DNA from: Glutinoglossum americanum
Taxonomy: Eukaryota > Ascomycota > Geoglossomycetes > Geoglossales > Geoglossaceae
Direction: 5' to 3'
NCBI GenBank assembly: GCA_020080175.1
Contig: JAGHQL010000001.1
Location: 1 to 64,000 of the forward strand
Length of the DNA stretch: 64,000 nucleotides
The notes under the pieces were generated by a model. The model saw only the letters and a list, made by a program, of their open reading frames with translations, was not told where the DNA came from and did not search any database. This document shows, piece after piece, positions 1 to 10,967 of the stretch; the stretch's first letter is position 1; the number at the start of each line of letters is the position of its first letter. The translations under genes and the position numbers were made by a program.

Positions 1-854
1 GTCAACAGCGCTACTTTAGATGGCACAGGTTCTTCCCCCCCCCGCCCTACCCCACTACTACCTTTAAAAAAAAAAAACGCCATCCGCTCAGCAAGACAAC
101 CGTGGCCCAATGCAAGAAAAAAAAAAAGCCATATGCGAACCGGAAGCTCTGCGCCCCGCTTTATGCATGATAGGGGGGAGAAGTGGAAGGAAGGAAAAAC
201 AAAACGCCGTGCGCTGATGAATGATGCTGCGGAGGAGGGGATGCTGGAGTTAGGTGTCATGCTGTTTTTTTTTTTTTTGGTCTCTTATGTATGCTGTATG
301 TTGTAGTTTGTTCGTTCGTTCGTCCGGGGGCAGGGGGAAGAGGTGTGTGTGTGTGTGTGAGGATAAAAGCGACGACGGGGTGATGGTGGTGGTGATACAG
401 GTTCCCGGCTCTCCGTCAGACAAGACGGGCGAAACCAGGATGATACAAAAAAAAAGAATAGTTTCCCTTTTTTTGCAGATTCGAAAAAAAAAACCCCCCA
501 TTTTGTTTTTCGCCCCCCTTCCCCCTTCTTTTTATATTTCTTTGACGTTCCGGTCATTAAGGCATTAAACCCCCCCTCTCTCTTCCTTTTTTTTTCCAAA
601 AAAAAAAGGAGAAAGCAAAAAGAAGGGTGAAACTCCGTCCCCGCCCACAAAGACCCCAAGTTGAGTTTATGATCCCGACGCGCGATGTGCGATGCTTCGA
701 TGCGCCCCGGTCCCTAGACTAAAAGCAGGAGAGGGAGAGAGGAAACCGCAGAGCGAAGGGGAGGAAAAAACCAAACAAAATGAGGTTTCTCTCGGATGAT
801 AAAAAAAAACTCATATGTGTTCCGATAAAAATAATCCAATCCCGTCCCTATTAT
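1..854. other. Intergenic, homopolymer-rich 3' flank
   Basis: No gene is supported here. The stretch holds many A, T and C runs, a short TTCG repeat near 308-325 and a GT repeat at about 343-359. Open frames on both strands are low-complexity translations of these runs. It probably includes the 3' untranslated region of the minus-strand gene ending at 855. Confidence 0.6.
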
Positions 855-3800
855 TCAAGGAGTCCCCTCTACGTCTCTGAGCCACTTCCTAACCCCTTCT
901 CTCAGGGTGCTCTCAACCTCCACCTTCTTCCGGAATATGCTCCCGAACCCCCTCGTAGTCTGTTCTTGCGGCGACTGGGGCTGCTCTTCCCTGCCGAGCC
1001 CGTTATCACACGCCACGCTCCGCACGACCTGCTCTAGCGCGCCAAGAACCATGTTCTTGCACTCCCCACGAGGGATCTCGAGTATTGGCGTCGACGTGCC
1101 TGGTAGACCCGCGGAGTCCGAATCAGCACGGTTGATGCGGCGGCCGCGGTGAGAGCTGGAGCGCGATGAGGTGTTGGAGTCGGGGGTTGGGGAAGAGCGG
1201 TGTTGCGGTTGGTGATGGGCGATGATTTTCTCTACGGCGTCGACGAGGGTACCGTCCATGTCCATGATGGATTCCTCTATCAGTTTCTCTTCGAGGTGGC
1301 CATCAAGCATTTCAACACCAGGGTTGAGTTGGGATGGGAGGTAGGGGTTTCCATACTGAGAACGGGCCGGAAGACCGCTTCCGTCGGCTTGGCGGATAGG
1401 TGAGGGGGCGGAAGGTGGGCGAACTGGGGCGAGGTTCACTCGTCGTTTGAGACGAAGGCGAGTGATGGAGAAATTACGAGTATCCGCGATGAGGACCGTC
1501 GATACATCAACCCACTTGTCGATGGATCCGCCTTCAATGCTGGGTGTGAGTGAAGCTAGAGATGGGGTCGGCTCAGCTTTCATCGAAGTTTTGATATCTT
1601 CCTCGAAGCCTGCATAAGGGTTGACCGCTTGGAGGGAGAAATCTGCGTGGTATTTCTTCAACCATCCAGCGACATTAACGGGAGTCTCTTGTTCCAGGCT
1701 GGAGAACGGACAAGCTGAGGTTTGACCGAAGCTTGACGCACCGCCTTCAAGGCTGGCGACGGACATGAATCCGCCCGTGGACGGTGAGCTCATGGGCGAA
1801 CCGAGAGACGGGTTGAGGAAGCTTGGAAGCTGAATGTCGACATCGATGACTCCATCATTTTCATCTACCGACAGCTTGAGCGGAGACTCTAGGATTCGTC
1901 CTGGTGCGGGTATGGCTTGACTGGGAGGGGTACCAATTTGTTCGGAGAAACTGATATTCTGGTCCAGCGAAGGGACCCTTGTTCGATTAGGGGTCTCTTC
2001 TTCATTCAGATGGTGGTGGTTGTGATAGAGTTCTCCCTCAGCGGAGGCGTTGGACTTTGCCACCATCTCCTCAAGGTTGCTGCTCGAGGAGGTCATTGGG
2101 CTTGAGAGCTTCGACCGATGGAAGCCAGATATCCCAAGTCCCTCATCGGCTGTAGTGATCGCGCTGACTTCCGTGGATGAATATCTCCGATTACTCCAGA
2201 ACCCGCTGATTAAACTTCCCCAAAGGCTTCCACTCCCGGTTCCGGAATCGGTACTCTGACCGCTGCAATTAGTACTATTATTTCGCTTTAGTGTATGCAT
2301 TAGATTAAGTGATGCTAGACTACCGCTGCTCTCGGGACGCGGCTCAGGTGCGGTTCCCGAAGATACTGAATCGGTTCGGTGGGTCGAGAAGTGTGGCACG
2401 GTGGTAGCAGGGGTAACGGTGGTGGTTGTCGTGGCAGATGTAGCTCCGTTGCCGGTAGGAATAGGCAGGTTTCTAGATCTTAGAGACGAACCGTCTGATG
2501 GGCGTCGGGAGTGAGGACCGTTATTGACAACCGTCGCGGAATCCTCGGGCGGGCTACCTTGGGCGGAAGCAAGAGAAAACTTTATCTGTCCCTCCGCCTG
2601 GTGATTAGGCCGAGATACATTGGCTCTCTTGTTGATGGTCCGTCGCAGTGACTCCTTCCTCATGAACGACGGCATGGGAGGGGATTGAGAGTATCCACGA
2701 GACGAGGACGAAGTGAGAGGGCGGTACGGCGAAAGGTTTTCACCAGCGTTGCTCGTCGCCGGTAAAAATGCAGATAACAGAAAGATGAGTCGTCGAGCGG
2801 CCATCTTATCCGACGCAACGATAACCGTACGACTGGGGATCGCTAAGTTTTCGCTCGAACTGGCTCTCTGTTGCTGGTGGCGTTGCCGATACCAGGAAGG
2901 CCCGAGTGCATCCAACCATTCAGTGTGGTTCCCAAGAAAGGCTGTCAACAGATTGAAGAAGAAAAAGTTCTGCTCCTTCCCACCAGCCCATCGGCCCACC
3001 CATCTCGCCTCTTCTCTCCATACTCCCCATCTACCCTGGCCTGTCACTACCCTCGGCACCCTTAAACCAAGCACGACTCTGAGGCGCGCAATCTCAATTT
3101 CTCTCTTCACCGTCTCGTCATCTGTCAAGGCACCAGGCCAGAGTTCGACCGTCCTCCGCGTTCTAGAACTAACGACTTGGGGTGCTGCGAGTTCCGCCTG
3201 CTTGAGCGCCTCAACTATCTGCTCTTGTGCCATCGACTGCAGCGACGAAAGAGTCCGCGTGATGACATCCCAGTGCTGAGCAATTATCTCCATACGGTCA
3301 TCCCCATCGCCGCTGAGCGGTAAAGGCGTCTCAAGGCCAAAGGGTGGATCGGTAAACATAGAGCTGATACGCTTGTCAGACTCGAAGGACGACGAAAAGA
3401 TTTCGTGGCCATTCGAAGAATTGGACATGCGTCGACTGTGGTGTTGTAGCGTCCCGGACCTCGAAGCAGGCCCGGATGTTGATTGCGAAGGTGGGGGAAT
3501 TTGAAGTATCAGACCGATGGCGTACATGGCGGTTCTAGGCACCTTGGAAAGTTTTGACGGCGGTGGAGCGGAGGCGCCATTCATCCGTGGAAACGGGAAG
3601 CTGTGAGTACTGCCCACAGAGTTTCCGGGTGTGGGGGTGTGATCTCTGCTTTCGAGAGCTGGAGGGGGTTGGATGGCGATGGAGAATAGTCTCGTAATGA
3701 GAACCGTCTTTCTCTCGTTGGCTCTGCTGCCGGTAGTCGTGTTTGATGCATTCGTAGCCCTCGTCCCAGGAGGTGGATTATTAGGGGTGTATGATTGAGC

Positions 3801-4499
3801 GAGGTGACTTCTTCTCCGTCCTTCTGCTCGCCCGAAGGAACCTTGGCCATCGCCGATGGTAGGGCTTGTATTTGGGCTTCTCGAATGTGTCTTGGCGACG
3901 GTGGGAATGATGTGCACCTTTGTGCTTGAGCCCTTGTAACTCAGAGGCGCAGCGCCAAACATGCAGTCCGTCAGGACCTTGATCTCATCCTCTAGTTTGA
4001 TAAAGCCAGCACAGTGACTCTGGTACACATCCGTAGGGTTCGACGTGGGCAGGGTGCCCCGCCGCCTCGCTCGGAGGAAACCCGCGCTGGCAATACCAGC
4101 CGACGCCAGCGATTGGGAACTTTCGGGCGTGGAGAGCGTAGAATGAGGCTTAGGAGATGTGGCCTGCGAAGGATTCGAATCGTAGAGGATAGCCTTCCCC
4201 TGCGATCCCGTGGCATCCTGTGCGATCAGAACGCGGACGTCGCGCGGAGCTTCCAGATCGAGGTCGCCATAACAGTCGAACCCGCTTGCCGAGGCACCTG
4301 TCGGCGAAGATGCGCCTCCCGACAGAGGATAGAGATGCCCATGGGGCTGGTGCAAGAGGCTGGCGTCAGGAAAGAGGAGGTTGCGCGTGTGCATGTCCTC
4401 TTGAACCGACTCGAGCGAGGTGGTTGGCCGTGTCGAAGGCGCGCCATGTGTAGACGGATTGAGCGACGAAGCAGCCGAAGAAAACAGGCGTCCCAGCAT
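855..4499 (-). CDS. LST4: Folliculin-interacting protein (FNIP/Lst4-like)
   Basis: FNIP/Lst4 proteins pair with folliculin/Lst7 as a DENN-domain complex acting on Rag GTPases in TORC1 amino-acid signalling at the vacuole. The reading frame encodes 1214 residues. Two family blocks are visible: DVRVLIAQD...KAILYDS at about residues 87-108, and LSYKGSSTKVHII at about 186-198. Long Ser/Thr/Pro-rich linkers separate them from a C-terminal part with VSTVLIADTRNFSITRLRLKRR. An in-frame intron may be hidden at about 2942-3067 (126 nt): the translated piece is atypical, rich in G/W/R, and ends in a pyrimidine tract plus GACAG directly before FLGNHTEWLDALGPS. Removing it keeps frame. The start MLGRLFSSA is the first Met. 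A 2.8-kb spacer lies upstream. The family call is firm; symbol and intron are less certain. Confidence 0.82.
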   Translation of the reverse strand: MLGRLFSSAASSLNPSTHGAPSTRPTTSLESVQEDMHTRNLLFPDASLLHQPHGHLYPLSGGASSPTGASASGFDCYGDLDLEAPRDVRVLIAQDATGSQGKAILYDSNPSQATSPKPHSTLSTPESSQSLASAGIASAGFLRARRRGTLPTSNPTDVYQSHCAGFIKLEDEIKVLTDCMFGAAPLSYKGSSTKVHIIPTVAKTHSRSPNTSPTIGDGQGSFGRAEGRRRSHLAQSYTPNNPPPGTRATNASNTTTGSRANERKTVLITRLFSIAIQPPPALESRDHTPTPGNSVGSTHSFPFPRMNGASAPPPSKLSKVPRTAMYAIGLILQIPPPSQSTSGPASRSGTLQHHSRRMSNSSNGHEIFSSSFESDKRISSMFTDPPFGLETPLPLSGDGDDRMEIIAQHWDVITRTLSSLQSMAQEQIVEALKQAELAAPQVVSSRTRRTVELWPGALTDDETVKREIEIARLRVVLGLRVPRVVTGQGRWGVWREEARWVGRWAGGKEQNFFFFNLLTAFLGNHTEWLDALGPSWYRQRHQQQRASSSENLAIPSRTVIVASDKMAARRLIFLLSAFLPATSNAGENLSPYRPLTSSSSRGYSQSPPMPSFMRKESLRRTINKRANVSRPNHQAEGQIKFSLASAQGSPPEDSATVVNNGPHSRRPSDGSSLRSRNLPIPTGNGATSATTTTTVTPATTVPHFSTHRTDSVSSGTAPEPRPESSGSLASLNLMHTLKRNNSTNCSGQSTDSGTGSGSLWGSLISGFWSNRRYSSTEVSAITTADEGLGISGFHRSKLSSPMTSSSSNLEEMVAKSNASAEGELYHNHHHLNEEETPNRTRVPSLDQNISFSEQIGTPPSQAIPAPGRILESPLKLSVDENDGVIDVDIQLPSFLNPSLGSPMSSPSTGGFMSVASLEGGASSFGQTSACPFSSLEQETPVNVAGWLKKYHADFSLQAVNPYAGFEEDIKTSMKAEPTPSLASLTPSIEGGSIDKWVDVSTVLIADTRNFSITRLRLKRRVNLAPVRPPSAPSPIRQADGSGLPARSQYGNPYLPSQLNPGVEMLDGHLEEKLIEESIMDMDGTLVDAVEKIIAHHQPQHRSSPTPDSNTSSRSSSHRGRRINRADSDSAGLPGTSTPILEIPRGECKNMVLGALEQVVRSVACDNGLGREEQPQSPQEQTTRGFGSIFRKKVEVESTLREGVRKWLRDVEGTP

Positions 4500-7281
4500 C
4501 TTTGCTGCGCAGAACAGGATGCGCTCGAGACGGATGTCTTATGAATTCGAAGCCCGGACGTCGTTGTCGGTGTCTCGTGCCGGGCCGACGGAGCGTGTTA
4601 AGTGATCTGAGGACAAGCGGGTTTTCCCTGAATAGCACTAGCTATGCGGCGAACAGCCTTGCGCTACCATGACTGTGGTTCTTTGTGCACGATTGCCAGA
4701 TCCGGGCATGGAATGGACCCCGAGGGGGGATTCGGCAAGGGTAAGTATGGGGTAGCAAGCTGAGCACGGAGGCTCACGCGGGGATGTTGCGATGGTCCAA
4801 GAGCCCAAGGTGAGGTTTGATGTGCGAATTGTGCGAATGCGGATCGTGCGAATCGAGGAGTGGGCGAATACGGATATGATTTAGTCCGACGTGAATTGGC
4901 GGTGAGATTTGATGCGGCGGTTGTGCACGGTACCTCGTCGCACGCAGCCTTGCTCGCCCTCGTTCCGCCTCAACAAGCCGGTCACCTCCTCGAGGGGAGA
5001 AAAAGCAAAGAGACGCCGCGAACAAGCATGCGAATCCTCCGCCGTGTTTCCGTGCATCTGCTTCCTCCGTCCCTGCTCAACACTACGGCAACGCTACAGC
5101 AGAGGCGATTAACAGGTCAAGTGCCCAAGCTAAGCTGCTCTGCTCTCACGCTCTTCACACTCTTCACTGACGATATGGTGACGGTTCGATGCTGCTCTAG
5201 TGTATGTATGCATCTCGGTATGGAAAGAAAACGAGCAGCAGCACAAGTAACACGCATATTGAAACCGGCGAAGCTAAACTGGAAAGCCGGGCCCCTTCTC
5301 CTTCTCCCATTTCTTCCTCTATTTGTGGAACTTTTCTTACACGGGGCCACCATCAGACAAATGAAATTGCATGCAGACCTCAAACTAGGCCAGATACACC
5401 ACAGTGACAAGCTGCACCACGACAGGAATCAGAGACATTCTAATAGTCGATCCGACCCTACCATGCGTCGAACAGCAATCACCGATCGCAATTGAATCCC
5501 CCCGAGCAACATTAACCAGCCAGATGAGAAAAAGAATGGTCGTCACTTTCCACGATGTCTTACGTAGCAATCGCCAATCCCCACCCTCCAAACCAACAGG
5601 GCTGAAAAGCCAAAACGAAAGGTGTGATGAATTGGACGTGATGCCTTGGTTACACATGCTTTCCTGATGAATCCGCCCATCACCGCCCAATGCGCGGTTA
5701 CACAACCTGTTACGGTACGGAGTTATTGGATGCGCCAGTCGCATTTAGGCTTTCCCTCCAAGCCAATCCTCTCGGGATACTGGCGAAGGCATGTGCAACG
5801 TCAAACAAGAAAACGCTACCTCCTGCTTCGTAGGACAAGCAGAAGCAAGACGTCACGGAAAACGATCACAAACCACCACTTCCAACGACCAACGGGAAAA
5901 AAAAAAGAAAACCATCGACAAGAAGGTTCGGCCGTCGTCTTCTCGATGCATAAAAAACACCCCGCCAACGCCTCACTCTCCACGCAAAAAAACAAGCACA
6001 ACACCGAAAACGTTCCCGCCCCTAGAAAAACCCCCATTACTATCCTCCAACCCACAAATCGCCCGCTTCCAGAAGCTTAATTCCAACCCGCCCCGTCCGA
6101 TCGGCCGGCAACCCGCCCAAAGAAAAGGCAAAAATCCTCGGCAAACCGAAAAATGAAGGAAGAACGAAAAAGAAAGGAAGAGAGAGATGAAAGCTCCCTT
6201 CGGGATAAAAAACCGATGAGGGTGGGCGTTTTGGAAAAGAAAGGAAAAGGGTTTAAGCTTCGGCATGGCATGGCATGGGGTTTCGGGAGGGGGAAGGGGA
6301 TGCGCGCGCCGAAGCGTAAACGTTAAATATGCCCTGGAGCGGAAAAATTAAAAATATATATATAAAAATATATAAAAGTAAAATAAAAATAAAAATAAAA
6401 AAAACCCCCCCGGAGAATTAAAAAAAGTCGGTACCCATATACGACATGATTGCATACAGTTCACCCCTACCCTATTTATTTATTCACCTCCCGCCAACCA
6501 AACCACAACCCCCAATAATCTCCCAAAAAAAAAAAAATAAATAAATAAATAAAGAAACCCGCCATGCCCGCAACACCCAACCAAAAAAAATAAAAAATAA
6601 AAAATAAAAAAAACGCCATGACCCTCTCTCCCGCACGTAATCCCGGGGATCAGGACACCGGGCCCCTCTGGGGTCTTGGAATCTCGCGACCTCCATCTCC
6701 TTGGGAAGTGAGGGAAAAGAAAAATAGAAAAAAAAAAAAAAGATCAACCGAATTGCGCTGGTGTCCAATCTTAATCCAAGAATCCCCAAAGCGGTAGGGT
6801 CGTCCCGTTGCCGCGGAGAGAGAGAGAGAGAGGTGGCGTTGGAGAGAGCGTGAGAGGGACGCGGATCAACCGGCAAAACCCCTCCACCCAATATTTTGAG
6901 TTTTGGGTTTTTGTTGGGTTGGGTACGAGGGGTGCTTTCTGGCTTCTGCCTAGAGTTCCCATTTCATCTGTTTTTGTTTTTTTTTCCCTTTATATTTTAA
7001 TAATCTCTTTCACGATTGGGTGGGGTGAGGGTCCCTCTTTTTTGATACGTGCTACAACGTGGTTTTCAAAGGCTTTAGTGAAAAACGGGAACAAACGAGA
7101 AAGTCTGTTCCAAAAGCAAACCGCGGGAAGGGGTGTGTGTGGGAAAAAGGCATCCCCAGTACCATGTCCGCGGGTCGAGATCTCCCGCGTTTAAAATCCC
7201 ATGCCCCATCTCCCCCTTCTTATCTGCGAGGAATGATAAGCGTACCCTGGGTGGCAAAAAAGCAACAACTCATGCACTCCC
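4500..7281. other. Long intergenic region with A/T tracts
   Basis: No coding region is supported. It contains the promoter side of the minus-strand FNIP-like gene, then a low-complexity belt at about 6330-6620 (runs of A with TATATA, AAATA and AATAA units), an AG repeat at about 6816-6832 and a triple GGCAT repeat at about 6262-6277. Predicted frames follow these biased tracts. Confidence 0.5.
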
Positions 7282-9980
7282 TTAAAATCTTAATTGGATG
7301 AAGTAATCTACGATATTCTTCCTGGCCCAAGCAGCGAGAGAGGCTATGGCGGTGAGACCCGGAGAAGGCGGTTGGGAAGGCGGCTCGGAAGACGGCCCTG
7401 GATCCGCTACGAGCGACGCTGTTGCCACAGTGACGGGAATGCTAATAAATGTGCTTATTGGCTCTGGAGAACTTGGGCCAAAAGCCAAGGGCTCCGGCGA
7501 TTGCTCAGCATAATCAGCCTTGATAATATCAGCAGCCTAAGGAAGTCATGTCAGAGCTAGGAGTCCGCGGACGCTATGCTAGTATATCCATTACAGCACA
7601 AAATATAAACCAGGTAATTAACCAAAAAACAAAAGAAAAAGGCACGACATACCTTCTCAGCAACGGCATATACTGTAGCTTGCAAATGGGCAGCAGGAAT
7701 TAGTGGAAATATCCCCGCATCGACGATCCTCAGATTTTGCGTTCCCCAAACAACCAAACGAGTGTCCACAACACCACCTTTCTCAAGCGGTAACATAGCA
7801 CAAGTCCCACTTGGGTGGAATTCTGTGCGGATGCCATTCTTAACGACTTGCATGAGAGCATCATCATCAGCATTAACTGGTGGTACAAACTGAGCTGGCC
7901 GTAATTCCACCATTGGCGGTGTAGCAAGTATCTTGCGGTTGAATTTGAGTGCTTCCACGAGGATCTGAAGATCAACTGGATTCGAGCCGTATCGAGGGTC
8001 AATGATCGGATCGTCAAATGGATCAGAAGAGCCAATCTCGACAGTTCCTCTCGAAAATGGATGCATGATCGAAACGGTAAGACTGCCGATGTTGTTGCTA
8101 ATAATCTCATAAGCACCCACGTTCTCAGAAGACAGCAGTCTGATGAGAGCATTTTTCTGGTCATGGTAGCCAGCAACGACAGTTGGGTCTGAATTGGCAA
8201 CGAGATACTGGTCATCCGCTTGGATATCCGCAGAATTTAATATATCTGCAGACGTATTGGTAATTGATGGGAGAGAGGGGAAAGCTACGCCGTTAGGGGA
8301 GCCAGCCGTCCAAGGCCCTAAAAACCTAGTTAGCACTTGCTTAAATAAAACCCCACCGCAAGGTGACGCGCCAGTTTTGTTGGTGTAATATTCCATCCGC
8401 GCCGCGGCGTCATATGTTGAATTCCTGGCGAGATCAGCAGGCGATACGCTGACATTGTTGTCTATATTTCGTTAAACCATCCGATAAAACATGGGGCACT
8501 TGCGTAAGAGCTAACATGGATAGAAGGTTCCCACCAGGTAGTGATCTTGGAGGTTGGTTCCCACACCTGGCAAATCTATGAGTACAGGAATATCGTAATT
8601 GTCCAGCAAAGGCTTGGGTCCAACGCCTGAAAGTTGAAGCAACTGTGCTGAATGGAGAGCTCCCGCGGCTATAATAACTTCAATATTAGCACCGACAGTC
8701 TCCCTAGCGGCAGATGCTTCTGTAGCAAACTATTCGGCTCATCAGCGTTGCGGAAAACAAATGCGTATCCTAAATGTAGGACGGATTTACGCACTTCAAC
8801 GCCCGCAACCCTGAGTCTAACTGAACGAGCATCCACAGGCCCACCCAATTCACCTTCTTCGAGTCCACCACTGTTGGGTGAAATATCTCCGCTTCCGTCG
8901 AAGAGCACCCGCGTTACATGCCGCCTCGTAACAACATGAAAATTAGGCCGATTTACATATGGATCATAGTATGTGCGTCTAGCATCAGATCTAGTCTGAT
9001 TCTCAGGGTGTATGTCAGTTGGGATAAAGAAAGCACCAGAAGAAGTGCCATCATTAGGGTCGAAGGCTGTTGGTACGCCGAGTAAGTTCAGCGCCTTGAA
9101 AAAATTCTCTGAATTCGCATGGAGTAAGTAAATATAGACAAAACAAGAGGTCTGGTTTGCAAGGTAGCAGATGGCGACTTACTGGTCTGGTTATAAAAGA
9201 ACTTTGGATAGCTAACGCGTACAGGCCCGTTGTAACCGTGTTTAGAGGGCCAGTAGTTAATAGAAAATTCCTGAGCAATCACATTCGAAAAAACAGGAGT
9301 ATAATTCTCGCTCTAGCAAGGGATATAGGTTGGCGAGGAGCGCAAAATGACCCCCTGAAATGTGAGGAACACGTTACCTTAATAAAATATGGGAGCAAAT
9401 CGTGCCAACTCCAGCCTGGATTATTCCCTAAGTCGCCCCAGGTGTCATAGTCGTCGATCCCCCCACGGTTCCAACACATGGCGTTGAGAATACTCCCTCC
9501 ACCAAGGACTTTTCCTTGCGGCATAGGTCGTGTTACGTTGTCGAGGAACGATTGAGGTACAGTAGATAGCTTCCAGTCATATTGACTACCAATATTTGTA
9601 CCGACAAACTGAGGTACTTGAATAAACTCCTCATAATTGTCCCTACATCGACAGAGAGAGCGCGTCAGCAAGCAGCAAGAGTAATGGAACTTCAAGGAAG
9701 GAAAACAAACAGATCGCCTGCCTCCAACACAAGAATCGATTCTGCAACTAGATTGTGAGTTTGGCCCGAACAAGCGACAAAAGTGGGACTTACTTGTGGG
9801 ATCTTCAGATAGCCTATTTGCAACCACCAAGCCACTGATACCACCGCCGACAATCACATAATCGTAAGAAGGTAGAAGCACCGCACCCGGGCCGGTTCCC
9901 AAAACGAAGGAGAAGCAACACAGCAAGGGAGTCAAGGAAGCAAAGAAGCAAGGTGACATCACAGCCTTTGAAAGACTCAA
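7282..9980 (-). CDS. Secreted GMC oxidoreductase (aryl-alcohol/glucose oxidase-like), one frameshift
   Basis: GMC flavoenzymes oxidise alcohols or sugars and pass electrons to O2 or quinones. My model has seven exons: 9980-9794, 9741-9711, 9642-9378, 9312-9183, 9108-8516, 8461-7653 and 7536-7282, all with GT..AG introns (e.g. GTAAGT..TTGCAG). Residues about 8-30 form a signal-peptide-like hydrophobic stretch. VIVGGGISGLVVANRL is the FAD Rossmann motif. GKVLGGGSILNAMCWNRG is GMC signature 1, AAGALHSAQLLQLSGVGP is signature 2, and FHPSGTCAM plus HLQATVYAVAEK carry the two active-site His positions. The ~755-residue product is longer than usual because of a Pro/Ser-rich tail. In exon 5 the frame shifts by one base at about 8726-8733, between NADEPNS and ATEASAARETVG. 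All other parts look intact, so the base may be a recent loss or a sequence error. Confidence 0.85.
8724..8735 (-). other. Single-base frameshift in GMC gene
   Basis: On the minus strand the codons up to ...NADEPNS lie in one frame. The conserved continuation ATEASAARETVGANIE...AAGALHSAQLL lies in the next frame, with a stop just upstream of it. No GT..AG pair of reasonable length bridges the two. One missing base restores agreement with the summed exon length (2270 nt, one short of a multiple of three). Confidence 0.6.
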
Positions 9981-10967
9981 TTATCAATTCCGTATAGGTG
10001 TAGAATACATTGCTTGTGGTGAAAAAGGTATAACCTTGAGCACATCGTTCTAGAGTTGGAAAGGGCGAGCCCAGAAGTCTCTAGCCCTATAATAAGGTGT
10101 GCGGCCCTGCTGTAGAGAGAACAAACTAAACCGTACAGCTGATTTGATAGTGTTTCCCTTGAGTATGGGAGTGGGTGGACCCCCAATAAGTATTACTTGG
10201 GATCCCACGACCATGAGGAGATTGGCCTTCACCTCAGAGGCAAATATTGGTTAGATGCCAATTAATGCTCGAGCACTTACTACGTTTAGCTGCCCCCTTG
10301 CAAGAGAAATTTAATTGCAGCCCCATGGCCAGGCTGTCCGCTACGGTCGGATTTCGTCGTGAGAACCTTGACAAAATCCAAATTAACTAGTGGGGCATAT
10401 TCAAAGGCTATTCTTTATGAAAGCTTAAGCGTTTGCTGGCCTTCCACGTGATCCACAATCACTCCGGTTAGGCCTTCGAAGCTCTTGTTACAGCGTCAAA
10501 CCGGGAATCCCTTGTTTCACCTTCATATGAGTCAGTTTCGTCGTTTCGTCGGATCAACAAACGCTCGGTAAGGCCTAAGTGACTAGGTTTCCTAACTTCC
10601 TCACGAGGAGCATAATTACTATCAACCAAGTAGTAGTCATCCTCTACATCGAGTCACTGCTGAGTTTCCGCAAACATTTCTCACAAATAATTCAAATCAT
10701 ACAAGAGGTTAGTGGCCTCATTTGCTAGCATGGCTTCGGACAGTTAAAGCCTTGCTAGTCACAGACACGAATCTCCTAAATCTCTCTGGGCCTTGAAGTC
10801 TCAAACTTGTTCTCCTCCTCTACAGTCGTCAAGCATTTCTTCTCAATAGTTTTAACCACCATTTGGTTGGAGTCTTTTTTTGAAGATTACGATCTGTTGA
10901 TACCGCAAATTGACGCAACAGCCAAGTTTTCTGAAGTTAAGCCACGCAGGGGCATACATGAAAAGCC
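9981..10967. promoter_or_regulatory. Divergent intergenic region
   Basis: About 1 kb separates the start of the GMC oxidoreductase (-) from the start of the nucleotidyltransferase-like gene (+), so both promoters must lie here. I see no clear coding sequence and no motif I would defend. Confidence 0.45.

Noticed and set aside
4014-4544. Plus-strand 176-codon frame
   Set aside because: Arg-rich shadow of the minus-strand FNIP-like gene.
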